A DNA stretch of 64,000 nucleotides, taken from contig VIKE01000003.1 of NCBI GenBank assembly GCA_008080565.1, forward strand, positions 1 through 64,000, read 5' to 3'. This document shows positions 18,862 to 26,665 of this stretch, piece by piece (the stretch's first letter is position 1; every line of letters begins with the position of its first letter). The notes beneath the pieces are model-generated. The model saw nothing but the letters and a program-made list of their open reading frames with translations. It was not told the DNA's origin and did no database searches. This DNA is from Rhodocyclaceae bacterium. GTDB taxonomy: Bacteria > Pseudomonadota > Gammaproteobacteria > Burkholderiales > Rhodocyclaceae. The position numbers and the translations under genes are program-made.

Positions 18862-19763
18862 ATCAGGCTGTAAGCCGCCTGCCGGCAGCGAATCCGGCCA
18901 CCCAAATCAAGATGTGGCAACACCTGGTCGGAGAGGAGGGCGTACCACTCGTCAGTTGTCATCGATTCAGGCGACTCCGCCCTTAACCTGAAAAATGGCA
19001 GGCCCGTCGCTGCGATCAAACTGTTTTTCATGGCATCGCGGCCAGCGTTCTCTGGCAGGTCGTGATACCGACTGTCCAACTCGAATACAGCGACCGGATC
19101 TCCCTCATCCGGAACAATCAACACGGCATCCAGCCGACAGTTTCTGCCGTACCGTAGCGTCTCGGCATCGATTGCACCTACTCGATCAAGCGCGACGATC
19201 TGATCCAGCGGGTAGTTTGGTAGCGCCAACAAGCCAGGAAAACGGAGCGATAGGGCGCGCAAAAAAGTGCGTTCCTGCGGGCTGCGAAAAACGGATCGGC
19301 AAATCCCCGTGGCGTCCGAAAATTGACCATCCCCCAAAAACATCTGCATTATCTGAACGACACGCTTCACTTGCAGGATGGCCTGACTTGCTTTCCCTGA
19401 AGGCCTTTCGCCTTTCTGATCACCTGAGCTGTAGCCGCTGGTACGACTCCCTTTTCCCTCTTCAAGCTTGACCAGATCAAGCAGTGCAGTGGAGTCGAGG
19501 AGTGTGGCCAGGTTGAGAATGACGCCTGAGGGGGCCTCGATGGCACGGTCGAGCAGCAAGTTCGCGTATCGAATCGACCAGTCTCTTCTCTGGTCGCCTT
19601 CATCGACCATGAAGAGACAAAGCCCTTCGCCACCTAGTGCCCTTCGAAAGTCATCTAGGGGACGTGACGCATCTTCAAATGCCGCTAAAAATTGCTCGTG
19701 ATCTCGCCTGGCAAGCAAGTGCTGAAGGTATTGCACATCCAGAGCGTTCTGGCTTCCGTCCAC
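18852..19763 (-). CDS. DUF2726 domain protein
   Basis: A 303-residue protein whose C-terminal third is a DUF2726-type domain, a restriction-endonuclease-like fold: CRLDAVLIVPDEGDPVAVFELDSRYH has the Asp and Glu-X-Asp arrangement where PD-(D/E)XK enzymes have Asp and Glu-X-Lys, so activity is uncertain. The N-terminal two thirds are helical and unknown. The start is a GTG at 19763 without a clear ribosome binding site. It is convergent with the recombinase trio and divergent from the small XRE gene. A defence or DNA-processing role is plausible from context only. Confidence 0.72.
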   Translation of the reverse strand: MDGSQNALDVQYLQHLLARRDHEQFLAAFEDASRPLDDFRRALGGEGLCLFMVDEGDQRRDWSIRYANLLLDRAIEAPSGVILNLATLLDSTALLDLVKLEEGKGSRTSGYSSGDQKGERPSGKASQAILQVKRVVQIMQMFLGDGQFSDATGICRSVFRSPQERTFLRALSLRFPGLLALPNYPLDQIVALDRVGAIDAETLRYGRNCRLDAVLIVPDEGDPVAVFELDSRYHDLPENAGRDAMKNSLIAATGLPFFRLRAESPESMTTDEWYALLSDQVLPHLDLGGRIRCRQAAYSLIPC

Positions 19764-19888
19764 AGTCTCGTCGTCTTGAAAATCTAGGGCCTAATGGTAC
19801 GTTTTGAACGCGCAATTGTCACTCATAGAGCGTGGCATTAAAGTAGCCGCCTGCCTAGCATCCGCTGATCATTTCAAGACAGCGGAAC

Positions 19889-20110
19889 GTGCCTTCTACC
19901 GACCCAAAAATCCTCTTTGGCCGACGACTTGCCATGCTGCGCAAGGCGAAAGGCTGGTCGCAAGAGCAATTGGCGCTGCACAGTGGTTTAGCTCGAAGCT
20001 ATCTTGGTGGTGTTGAGCGCGGGCAACGCAATATTGCGCTTGAAAACATCGTCAAACTAGCTCTCACACTGGAAATCCCGCCTTCGGGACTGATGGATTT
20101 TTCAGAATAA
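19889..20110 (+). CDS. small XRE-family HTH regulator
   Basis: A 73-residue Cro/CI-type DNA-binding protein that is almost entirely one helix-turn-helix domain: FGRRLAMLRKAKGWSQEQLA, then SGLARSYLGGVERGQRN and a closing helix. This is the form of C-proteins and small regulators next to restriction or defence genes. The GTG at 19889 is the start that gives the normal domain length. It is divergent from the DUF2726 gene and precedes the GIY-YIG gene, and could regulate either. Confidence 0.85.
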   Translation: MPSTDPKILFGRRLAMLRKAKGWSQEQLALHSGLARSYLGGVERGQRNIALENIVKLALTLEIPPSGLMDFSE

Positions 20111-20355
20111 GGCGAGGTTCCATTTTCTACTTGTCGTCCAAAGCTGTCATTCGGCGCGCTCGCTGATTTGGACTGCAATGCGTCGGCAAGCTGCCCTTCG
20201 ACAACCAATCAGACTATGATGTCCAGATTCTCAGGGGGCCGCTTGAAACCAACCAGGAACGGGACAATGAATCCCCTGGGTACAGCGACAAGCGTCAGTG
20301 GTGGCTCGGGTCGGACCCTGCCACTGGGCAAGCCTCTTGGGGAGATTCTGTTTCT

Positions 20356-20913
20356 ATGCTGAATGACGAACTGATAATCGATTGTAGTTCCGCTCAGGTA
20401 AAGCTAGCTGGCGAGATTGCAGCGATGAAAGTTGGGGAGTTCAAGACGATTGAATTGTCCCCAGCGGACGTACTTGATGCTTACCCCGCGGCGAAGCTAA
20501 AGCCTTTGATCGAGTGGGCCAAGGAAGATAAGGGCTGTCGGTTCATCTACATTTTTACTATGCAGACAGAGAAGGATCCGGCTCTTTTGCTTCAGCGATT
20601 CAAGGCCATGAAGCAGCAGCACAAGGAAGCGAAAAGTACCCGCATGTTTGCCCGTCCGATTCAGCCTTCCAGAAACCTCTACGTTGGTAGTTCGGCGTCG
20701 CTCGAGTCCCGCATCAAGCAGCATTTGGGCTATCGGGACAAGACGCTCTATTCCATGCAGCTTTGTCATTGGCTGAAACCGGATTCCATTAAGTCCATAA
20801 CCCTCAAGGTCTGGAAATTCCCTTCGACAATTCCCCAGACGGTCCTCCAGGCCATTGAGGATCATCTGTGGCTGAAAGCCCAACCGATGCTGGGCAAGCA
20901 AGGTGGAAAATAA
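20356..20913 (+). CDS. GIY-YIG nuclease-domain protein
   Basis: A 185-residue protein whose C-terminal half is a GIY-YIG-like nuclease domain: RNLYVGSSASLESRIKQHLG carries the second core motif (YVG) and the catalytic Arg, and AIEDHLWLKAQPMLGKQG carries the metal-binding Glu and the closing Asn-Lys-Gly-like segment. The N-terminal 90 residues are not recognised. GGGGAG lies 11 bases before the ATG. The frame is open and protein-like for about 190 bases upstream (QWWLGSDPATGQASWGD) but has no ATG, GTG or TTG there, so the gene may have lost its true 5' end. Confidence 0.75.
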   Translation: MLNDELIIDCSSAQVKLAGEIAAMKVGEFKTIELSPADVLDAYPAAKLKPLIEWAKEDKGCRFIYIFTMQTEKDPALLLQRFKAMKQQHKEAKSTRMFARPIQPSRNLYVGSSASLESRIKQHLGYRDKTLYSMQLCHWLKPDSIKSITLKVWKFPSTIPQTVLQAIEDHLWLKAQPMLGKQGGK

Positions 20914-21109
20914 ACGGCCAAGTTTTAAGAATCGACCCTCGGTACTCGTTGAATGGATGACGCCCCTGAAAAAGAAGCCCATAACGCCTTTGATCTGATC
21001 TAGGCACCAACGGTCATGTTCAAGAATCAAAGACAATGTTGCCAATCCCTCTCAACACATTCTGAGCTGATGAAGGAGCTCAACCTATCTTGAAATGTAG
21101 GAGTAGCAA

Positions 21110-23080
21110 TTGAAGAATAAGCCTCAACCGCCGTCGCCTTCCTTGTCGTCCTTGCAACGATTTCAGAAGGAAGCCAAAGAAGCAGCCTCAATAATTGGGG
21201 CCAAAATGGGCGATGCAGCCAGTGTGACCGCTGAGAAGTTAAGAAATGTCGATGAGCGTCTGAACATCACGAAGAAGACCGAGGAGGCGGGGCGCCAGTT
21301 CGGGAAAAAATTCCGCGAATTGAATGAACGCCACGAATTGACCGTGCAAGCCAGCAAGCTAGGCACAAAGATCGCTGACTTTGTGCAGCAGTCGGGCAAG
21401 TCCGTGAAGGATGCTGCCGAACAAGCCGGGATTACAAAGGTTTTACAAGAGAACGTCCTGGCCCCAGCGGGGAAGCTCAAAGACGGTATTGTCGCCAGTG
21501 AAACGTTCAAGACCGTGAGTTTGTCCAGTGAGGAAGCATACGGATCGCTGCGATCGGGCGTGAAGACGCTCTTCGCCCCATCTCTGCCAACCTATGACTG
21601 CGAGGAGCTGCTTCTGGCCGCCGAAGTGGAACTGAACTACATTGCGGCTTGCGTTATGCAGATTAGCCCCTCTGAATCGAGGGCGCTAGGAACTCAGTTC
21701 AGTCGCATGGTGTTTGCAAAGGCGTCTGGAGCAGCAGCTGTGTCCGGAATCCTTGCATTGGTTGCCGCGTTCGGAACCTCAGGGACTGGGACTGCAATTG
21801 CTGGTCTCTCAGGCGCCGCGGCGACGAGCGCGACGCTTGCGTGGTTAGGGAGCCTGGTGGGGGGTGGCATGGCAGCAGGCGCAGTCCTGACCGGTGGACT
21901 AGCAATGATCGTCGGGCTTGCAGCTTACAAGGTTCTAGGATCAGAAGGGCGACCTTTCGAGTCGCTCAGCCAACTCGAACTATGGGTTGTGCAATCGTGC
22001 TGGACTCTGTCCGCCTTATGCGAAGAATATCGGAAGCAGCCCGATGCGTTGAACGCCGATGCGGCTACTCAGCTACTCGAGGGAGCCTTGCGTCCGCTGT
22101 TTATAAAGCTGCGTGACAACTCAGTCGAACTGTGCAAACCGCTTGATGCGAGGAACGCGATTGCGTTTCGAAAGCATGCTCTGACTGACTTCCGTACTGC
22201 AGCCCTTGAACGGTTGGCAATTTACGTGAGCTGGCTGCATTCGGAACAGGGGCAAGCGTGGTTTTCGGAAATGGCTCGAAGCACGATGGCCTCTGCGGCT
22301 CCCTCTGTGATTGACGCGATTGCGGCCGATAACGGGCAAGAAGTGAACGAAAAAGCTCGTACTATTGACCAACGCGCCATGTATGCTATCGGCGGTGTTT
22401 TTGCTGCCCTGCTGACCAATGCCCCTCTAGACCACAGTGTTGAGTCTCGCCTTGTTCTCGAAGCCATTCGGCGCTCATCTTCGCAACTTCGCGAGGCCAC
22501 AGAACACCAAATTCGTGACTTTCTTAGGGGCTTAAATACTGAGCAGCAACGAGGATTCGCGGCAAATGTGAAGGGCATTTATCACGAACTCTCCTACGTT
22601 CGAGAGTACAACGAGAGCCACAGTGATACGTTTGCGAGAATACACGAAGCGACGAACTATCCTGGATCGGACGTTCAGATTTGTGACCGTGAGACCGGCG
22701 AAGCTCTCAAGGAAATCCAGTTGAAGGCAGTCGCTTCCTCTGGCCCAGTGGCCGACCACCTAAAGCGTTACCCAGATATTGACGTAAAGGTGACCCAAGA
22801 AGTGGGAGCAAATTGTCACGATCCCCGAGTCAGCGATAGTGGATTTGAAAACAAAGAGTTGCACGATGACGTTTGCAGTGTCCATCAGGATCTTCACGAT
22901 CATACTGTAGGCAATCGTACTGGCGACTCAGCCATCGTTGCTTTGGGCATAGCAACGGTCGATGAGGTTATACAAATGATGCGCGGAGAACGCCAGTTTC
23001 CTGAAGCAGTAATTAATGCGGCAACCAAAGTCGGACTTGCGGCAGGCGCGACCGCGATGGCTGCATTTTTATTCGGATGA
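21110..23080 (+). CDS. membrane protein with glycine-rich hydrophobic core and possible nuclease C-terminus
   Basis: A 656-residue protein with three parts. Residues 1-150 are charged amphipathic helices of apolipoprotein-like coiled-coil type. Residues about 205-285 are very hydrophobic and rich in Gly and Ala, enough for two to four membrane spans or a pore-like hairpin. Residues about 490-570 contain YHELSYVREYN, GSDVQICD and EIQLKA, a layout like D-Xn-(E/Q)-X-K nucleases. The last 20 residues are again hydrophobic. The TTG start at 21110 is set by AGGAG six bases upstream. I do not know the family. The shape suggests an abortive-infection effector or a toxin; this is inference. Confidence 0.75.
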   Translation: MKNKPQPPSPSLSSLQRFQKEAKEAASIIGAKMGDAASVTAEKLRNVDERLNITKKTEEAGRQFGKKFRELNERHELTVQASKLGTKIADFVQQSGKSVKDAAEQAGITKVLQENVLAPAGKLKDGIVASETFKTVSLSSEEAYGSLRSGVKTLFAPSLPTYDCEELLLAAEVELNYIAACVMQISPSESRALGTQFSRMVFAKASGAAAVSGILALVAAFGTSGTGTAIAGLSGAAATSATLAWLGSLVGGGMAAGAVLTGGLAMIVGLAAYKVLGSEGRPFESLSQLELWVVQSCWTLSALCEEYRKQPDALNADAATQLLEGALRPLFIKLRDNSVELCKPLDARNAIAFRKHALTDFRTAALERLAIYVSWLHSEQGQAWFSEMARSTMASAAPSVIDAIAADNGQEVNEKARTIDQRAMYAIGGVFAALLTNAPLDHSVESRLVLEAIRRSSSQLREATEHQIRDFLRGLNTEQQRGFAANVKGIYHELSYVREYNESHSDTFARIHEATNYPGSDVQICDRETGEALKEIQLKAVASSGPVADHLKRYPDIDVKVTQEVGANCHDPRVSDSGFENKELHDDVCSVHQDLHDHTVGNRTGDSAIVALGIATVDEVIQMMRGERQFPEAVINAATKVGLAAGATAMAAFLFG

Positions 23081-23082
23081 GA

Positions 23083-23107
23083 GGCCGATGACCCGAGATC
23101 GGCCTTT
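23083..23107 (+). terminator. hairpin downstream of the membrane-protein gene
   Basis: GGCCGAT (23083-23089) pairs with ATCGGCC (23098-23104) around an eight-base loop and is followed by only three T. It starts two bases after the stop codon. Position and stem suit a terminator; the short T run makes it modest. Confidence 0.45.
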
Positions 23108-23357
23108 GCGGCCAGTGCGTTTTTCGGGCGATACAGTCGCCAATATGCCGGTAAACAGTCCTTAAAAGGACTATCAGCATTATCTGTAGTAACTTTACTG
23201 ATGCATATTGACTACTTGGATTGCCCTTGCTTATCAGACCTTCATAGCGATTGAAAGTGTCGCAGAGGGCAGCTCCTTACTTGCCGAGCGCAGCTCCCTC
23301 CCCATTCCGCGGAGTCTGAGATCACTACGTCGCATCCAGCCGCCCAGCCTCCTAAGG

Positions 23358-24104
23358 TCAGTGAGAGTTTTCGGCTTCATGGCTTGCCCTGTCTTGAGTG
23401 GGTACTCCTTTTGCATGCGGCGTCCGTGAACAGCCCCCATCAAATTTGAATTCAATCTCCACTTCAACATCGTCGAGCAATGGCAGGTAAATCAGCGGCA
23501 TAAATTCGGCGTCCAGCAGATAGTGAGATACTGGATCGCTTTCGGCGTCTATTGGCGGCTTCGCAAAGCACCACGCGTCGAGAAATGGCGGGCAGCCGTT
23601 GAACCTAACGGAATCATGCTTGTAGTAGGGGCGCTCCGGAATTGGCTTGAGTTTGTAAAATACTCGGAGGCGTGCCCACTGGTTCCAGGACGCTGTCACG
23701 GCCGGTAGCGAGGTAAGTGCCTCACCGATGCTGTTCAGCGTTTTGATGGTCTCTTGCTCGACAGCATCGAGCCGCGAAATGACGGCTCTTGTTTCATCCT
23801 CAGGGATTGTGTCTGCCGAGCCCCATTGAACAGGTTCGCAGGTATCCGCATCTGACGAACATACGTCGTACATGTCATGTGATATCTCTTCCAACACGCT
23901 GACCGGCGGCAGGAGCCGCTGGATGATTTCGGCGTATTGTCTCCGGCAGTCAGGAGAGACTTCTATTGCCAGGACCAATGCCTCCGCTTGCTTGAGATAT
24001 TCGCGCAGTTCCAGTTGTGCGTGGAGAATCTTATGGAAAAGCGTTTGACGGAAATTGCCCAAGTAGAGGGCATCGATGGCGTGCAGTGTTTCGGTGTTGG
24101 TCAT
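23358..24104 (-). CDS. hypothetical protein
   Basis: A 248-residue soluble protein that I do not recognise. The N-terminal half is helical (HKILHAQLELREYLKQAEALVLAIE); the middle has an acidic stretch and a helix (DAVEQETIKTLNSIGEAL). The C-terminal half is aromatic and proline-rich. It lies 98 bases downstream of the five-gene nuclease operon in the same direction and may be a sixth member. No signal peptide or metal-binding motif is visible. Confidence 0.65.
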   Translation of the reverse strand: MTNTETLHAIDALYLGNFRQTLFHKILHAQLELREYLKQAEALVLAIEVSPDCRRQYAEIIQRLLPPVSVLEEISHDMYDVCSSDADTCEPVQWGSADTIPEDETRAVISRLDAVEQETIKTLNSIGEALTSLPAVTASWNQWARLRVFYKLKPIPERPYYKHDSVRFNGCPPFLDAWCFAKPPIDAESDPVSHYLLDAEFMPLIYLPLLDDVEVEIEFKFDGGCSRTPHAKGVPTQDRASHEAENSH

Positions 24105-24202
24105 GGCTTGTCGACCTGAATGGTTTCGTACTTACCCATTCTCGCGATGGTTGCGACAAGAAGTGTCGCGATCCAAGCAAGCGCGATGACAAGCCGACGC
24201 CG

Positions 24203-24622
24203 CTATCGGATCACTACGGAGTAGCCAAACTCCTCGGCTTTTTCGGGACACAGTACCATCAAGGGATCGCGCCTGGATTTGCCTCTACAGAGTTGGCCGG
24301 GCCTTCCCGTAATTTCGCACGTTGCAGCAGCGCGCTCACGGGCGGCGTTGATCATCTCTTCCACCACAGCATCGTAATCACTGAGGTGGAAACACAAGCG
24401 ACCGAATTTCGATTTAACCTGAATAGCTTCCAAATTCGAGTCAGGATGCTCGGCAAGGTAGTTGCTCAATTGGATACTCAGGCCATGAAGCAACTGATAC
24501 CAGCCGTCGCCACATTCGAAGCCCCAGCACATTGAGCTCTCCTGGGCCGGTTTGTGGCGTCCTCGGAAGAGGCGAGGAAAGTCCGAATAAAGCTTTTCGG
24601 TTAGTGTTGGATCAAGTTGCAT
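24203..24622 (-). CDS. small uncharacterised protein of a widespread phage/island family
   Basis: A protein of about 139 residues. It contains SMCWGFECGDGWYQLLHGL near the N-terminus, the VKSKFGRLCFHLS segment, and a C-terminal CEITGRPGQLC with two Cys spaced like a half zinc site. I recall this pattern from many uncharacterised phage and island proteins with no known role. The ATG at 24622 lies two bases after the stop of the upstream gene (TAG-ct-ATG), which indicates translational coupling and decides against the TTG at 24646. Confidence 0.75.
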   Translation of the reverse strand: MQLDPTLTEKLYSDFPRLFRGRHKPAQESSMCWGFECGDGWYQLLHGLSIQLSNYLAEHPDSNLEAIQVKSKFGRLCFHLSDYDAVVEEMINAARERAAATCEITGRPGQLCRGKSRRDPLMVLCPEKAEEFGYSVVIR

Positions 24623-24624
24623 AG

Positions 24625-25347
24625 CTACGTCGGATCCTTTTGCCAATCGGCGATGAAGCTACCCGCGCATTGGATAGCATCAGTACTACTAAGGCAGTAG
24701 GGGCCACGCGGAGAGAGATGAGGAACTACAACTAGCTTGATACCGTTTGTTTCTTGATAGTAAAGACGGCGAATTCGTTGATTCGCCATTGATTGAAATA
24801 CCAAAAACTCTGAAGCACTTTTTCCAAAAAATGCTTTAGCAAACTCATTACGATGGCCAACGCCAACGCCGATGATCAGGGCTGGCTGGTGTTCCGTGAC
24901 GAGTTTTTGTATTTCCGGATATCTCTCTTTCCGACACCAATCGTAAAAATCTTCCTTTCCAATTCCAAGCTCCTCTTGGGATCGCTCTGACCACGTCGCA
25001 AGACTTTGGCTTGCGACGGGATAAAGATTTCCTTTGAAGTATCCTTTGCTTCCTCGTGCAAACGGTTGTTTTTCGTGAGCGAAAGACTCCCACTCTGCGA
25101 CAGCCTTCCCGTCTATCGAGGCGAGAAGCTTGAAAGCATTTTTGTTGTATACCCACCGCATTTGGGTATCAACTGAGTAATCGCTATCAGATATTTCGAC
25201 CATCCCAGATTCCCGTATTTCCTGATCCTGCTTTGAGTCTCCTGGCTCAATCCCGAAAAGCCAAATAGAGCGAGCGAATGGGGTGCCGACATCTCCGCCA
25301 TCAGAACTGTCAACAATATTTTTGAACGACTCCAATACTTCATTCAT
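24625..25347 (-). CDS. uracil-DNA-glycosylase-like superfamily protein (putative)
   Basis: A 240-residue protein. An early IWLFGIEPG, a central ALIIGVGVGHRNEFAKAFFG and a late VVPHLSPRGPYCLSS are spaced like the three active-site blocks of UDG-fold proteins (substrate loop, middle strand, terminal His-X-Ser-Pro). It is not a standard UDG: the usual GQDPY-type loop is absent, so the base or substrate may differ. It follows the repeat protein gene by 35 bases and is coupled to the small gene downstream. The fold call is from motif layout only. Confidence 0.6.
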   Translation of the reverse strand: MNEVLESFKNIVDSSDGGDVGTPFARSIWLFGIEPGDSKQDQEIRESGMVEISDSDYSVDTQMRWVYNKNAFKLLASIDGKAVAEWESFAHEKQPFARGSKGYFKGNLYPVASQSLATWSERSQEELGIGKEDFYDWCRKERYPEIQKLVTEHQPALIIGVGVGHRNEFAKAFFGKSASEFLVFQSMANQRIRRLYYQETNGIKLVVVPHLSPRGPYCLSSTDAIQCAGSFIADWQKDPT

Positions 25348-25382
25348 TGCACATCTCCATCTTTTAAGCTTCGCTTTTCATG

Positions 25383-25703
25383 TCACCACAACTTAAGAAC
25401 AAGTTTCCCTACAATCGCCAGAATCGGCAGATCGCCCACGTCATACGTGTTTGCGGAGGTCGCGCCCGATTTCGGCTTTGCCTTCTTGTTCTCGATCACC
25501 CAAGTATTTGAAGAGAGCGCCCCCTGTTTTGGCTTCAGTTCCTTGCCGTCCCACACCCAAGTATTGGAAGACAGAGCATTCGTTTTCGGCTTGATTTCCT
25601 TGCCACTCATCACCCAGGTGTTGGACGAATTTGCCCCTGATTTTGGCTTCAGTTCTACCCCGTTACAGACCCAGTTGCTCGGAATTTCGATGGTATTTGC
25701 CAT
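25383..25703 (-). CDS. small protein of tandem 19-residue repeats
   Basis: A 106-residue protein made of four repeats of the form SSNTWV-x2-GKE-x-KPK-x-GAL, starting near residues 8, 27, 46 and 65, followed by a hydrophobic tail (LPILAIVGKLVLKLW). Each repeat has a Trp and a Lys-Pro-Lys, and probably forms a short beta hairpin; a small beta propeller or flower-like fold is likely. The ATG lies two bases after the WYL stop with AAAGG upstream. Function is unknown; its place inside the operon suggests it partners the nuclease or the UDG-like protein. Confidence 0.75.
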   Translation of the reverse strand: MANTIEIPSNWVCNGVELKPKSGANSSNTWVMSGKEIKPKTNALSSNTWVWDGKELKPKQGALSSNTWVIENKKAKPKSGATSANTYDVGDLPILAIVGKLVLKLW

Positions 25704-25705
25704 GA

Positions 25706-26662
25706 CTAGACCTTTCTCTTCTGAATGTTCGTTACAGATTCACCAAAACCTCTTAACCACCATTCCAGCATCGCCGAGTCGACCACGGTCGCTGTGATTT
25801 TGTAGGTTTCTTCCCGTTCCTCCACCTGCTGATCGACAGATAACGGCGATTCCAGCAAGTGCAGCCCGGCTTCCTTCTCAATCGTGAAACTCAGCCGGAT
25901 GTGCTGACCATTGCCGTAGCCGAAGCGGCCATCGTCATCGTATTTTTTGAGGTCAAAGTCCTTCGGCCGCTCGAACGTAAGTGTCGAGGCACGCGCGGAA
26001 ATTATTCGATGCAGTGCAAGGCTTCTTTCGTTGTCGTAACCGTCGAATCGGCACACGAGGTACATGCGCGGACCTTGCTGGGCCAGCCCCAGGGGCATGA
26101 CTCGGTTCGTGGTGCGCTTGCCTGCTGCGTTCTTGTAATCCACTTCCAGCCATTGATCGGCGTAGAGGGCATTGCTGACCTGGTCGAATACGGCCGGATC
26201 AACCTTGGGTGGCAATAGTGGCTGACTGGTGCTGATGACACGCACCTTTTCCAACCACTCGCGATCACGCATCGTTGCGTTCTTGCCCTCTAATTGGCTG
26301 TGTGCCTGGGCAAAGAATCCCTCCATCGATTTCATCAGCTTGGTCGGTAGCAGGGCGCTCAGGTGCTGCTCGACCAGAATGAGCAGCAACGACTCCTGCG
26401 GGCTCAGACTCGGCAGCGACAAGCCCTTGGCATATGGCTTCCAGCTATAGCGATAGGGTTTGGTGCTCTCGTCACGGTCGAGTTCGTAATACTCGGACAG
26501 GGTTTCCAGCTGCCGCTGGATGGTCCGCATGTCTCGCTCAAAGCCAGCTTCGGCCAGTTGCTGATGCAGTTCGGAAGCCGTGATTGTTCGGCCCTTGGGA
26601 ATACGTCGCAGCAGTTCGTGCGAGAGCTGTAGCGTCTCAAGAGAGTCAGGACGTTTGGGCAT
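25706..26662 (-). CDS. WYL-domain transcriptional regulator
   Basis: A 318-residue regulator. An N-terminal winged helix (ITASELHQQLAEAGFERDMRTIQRQLETL) is followed by a WYL ligand-sensing domain (WLEVDYKNAAGKRTTNRVMPLGL, then RMYLVCRFDGYDNERSLALHRI) and a C-terminal WCX-like region (EWWLRGFGESV). WYL regulators often control phage-defence operons and sense nucleic acids or nucleotides. It starts three bases after the stop of the DUF2779 gene, so it is the second gene of the operon. Confidence 0.92.
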   Translation of the reverse strand: MPKRPDSLETLQLSHELLRRIPKGRTITASELHQQLAEAGFERDMRTIQRQLETLSEYYELDRDESTKPYRYSWKPYAKGLSLPSLSPQESLLLILVEQHLSALLPTKLMKSMEGFFAQAHSQLEGKNATMRDREWLEKVRVISTSQPLLPPKVDPAVFDQVSNALYADQWLEVDYKNAAGKRTTNRVMPLGLAQQGPRMYLVCRFDGYDNERSLALHRIISARASTLTFERPKDFDLKKYDDDGRFGYGNGQHIRLSFTIEKEAGLHLLESPLSVDQQVEEREETYKITATVVDSAMLEWWLRGFGESVTNIQKRKV

Positions 26663-26665
26663 GGG

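Noticed and set aside
19804..20016. A 70-codon frame before the XRE regulator
   Set aside because: It overlaps the well-supported XRE gene in another frame and has no recognisable domain.
23208..23470. Short frames on both strands after the membrane-protein gene
   Set aside because: Low complexity of signal, poor starts, and overlap with the end of the hypothetical gene at 23358.
25383..25703. The repeats in this gene as a CRISPR-like array
   Set aside because: The repeats are in frame, translate to a regular protein pattern and have no unique spacers of CRISPR size.
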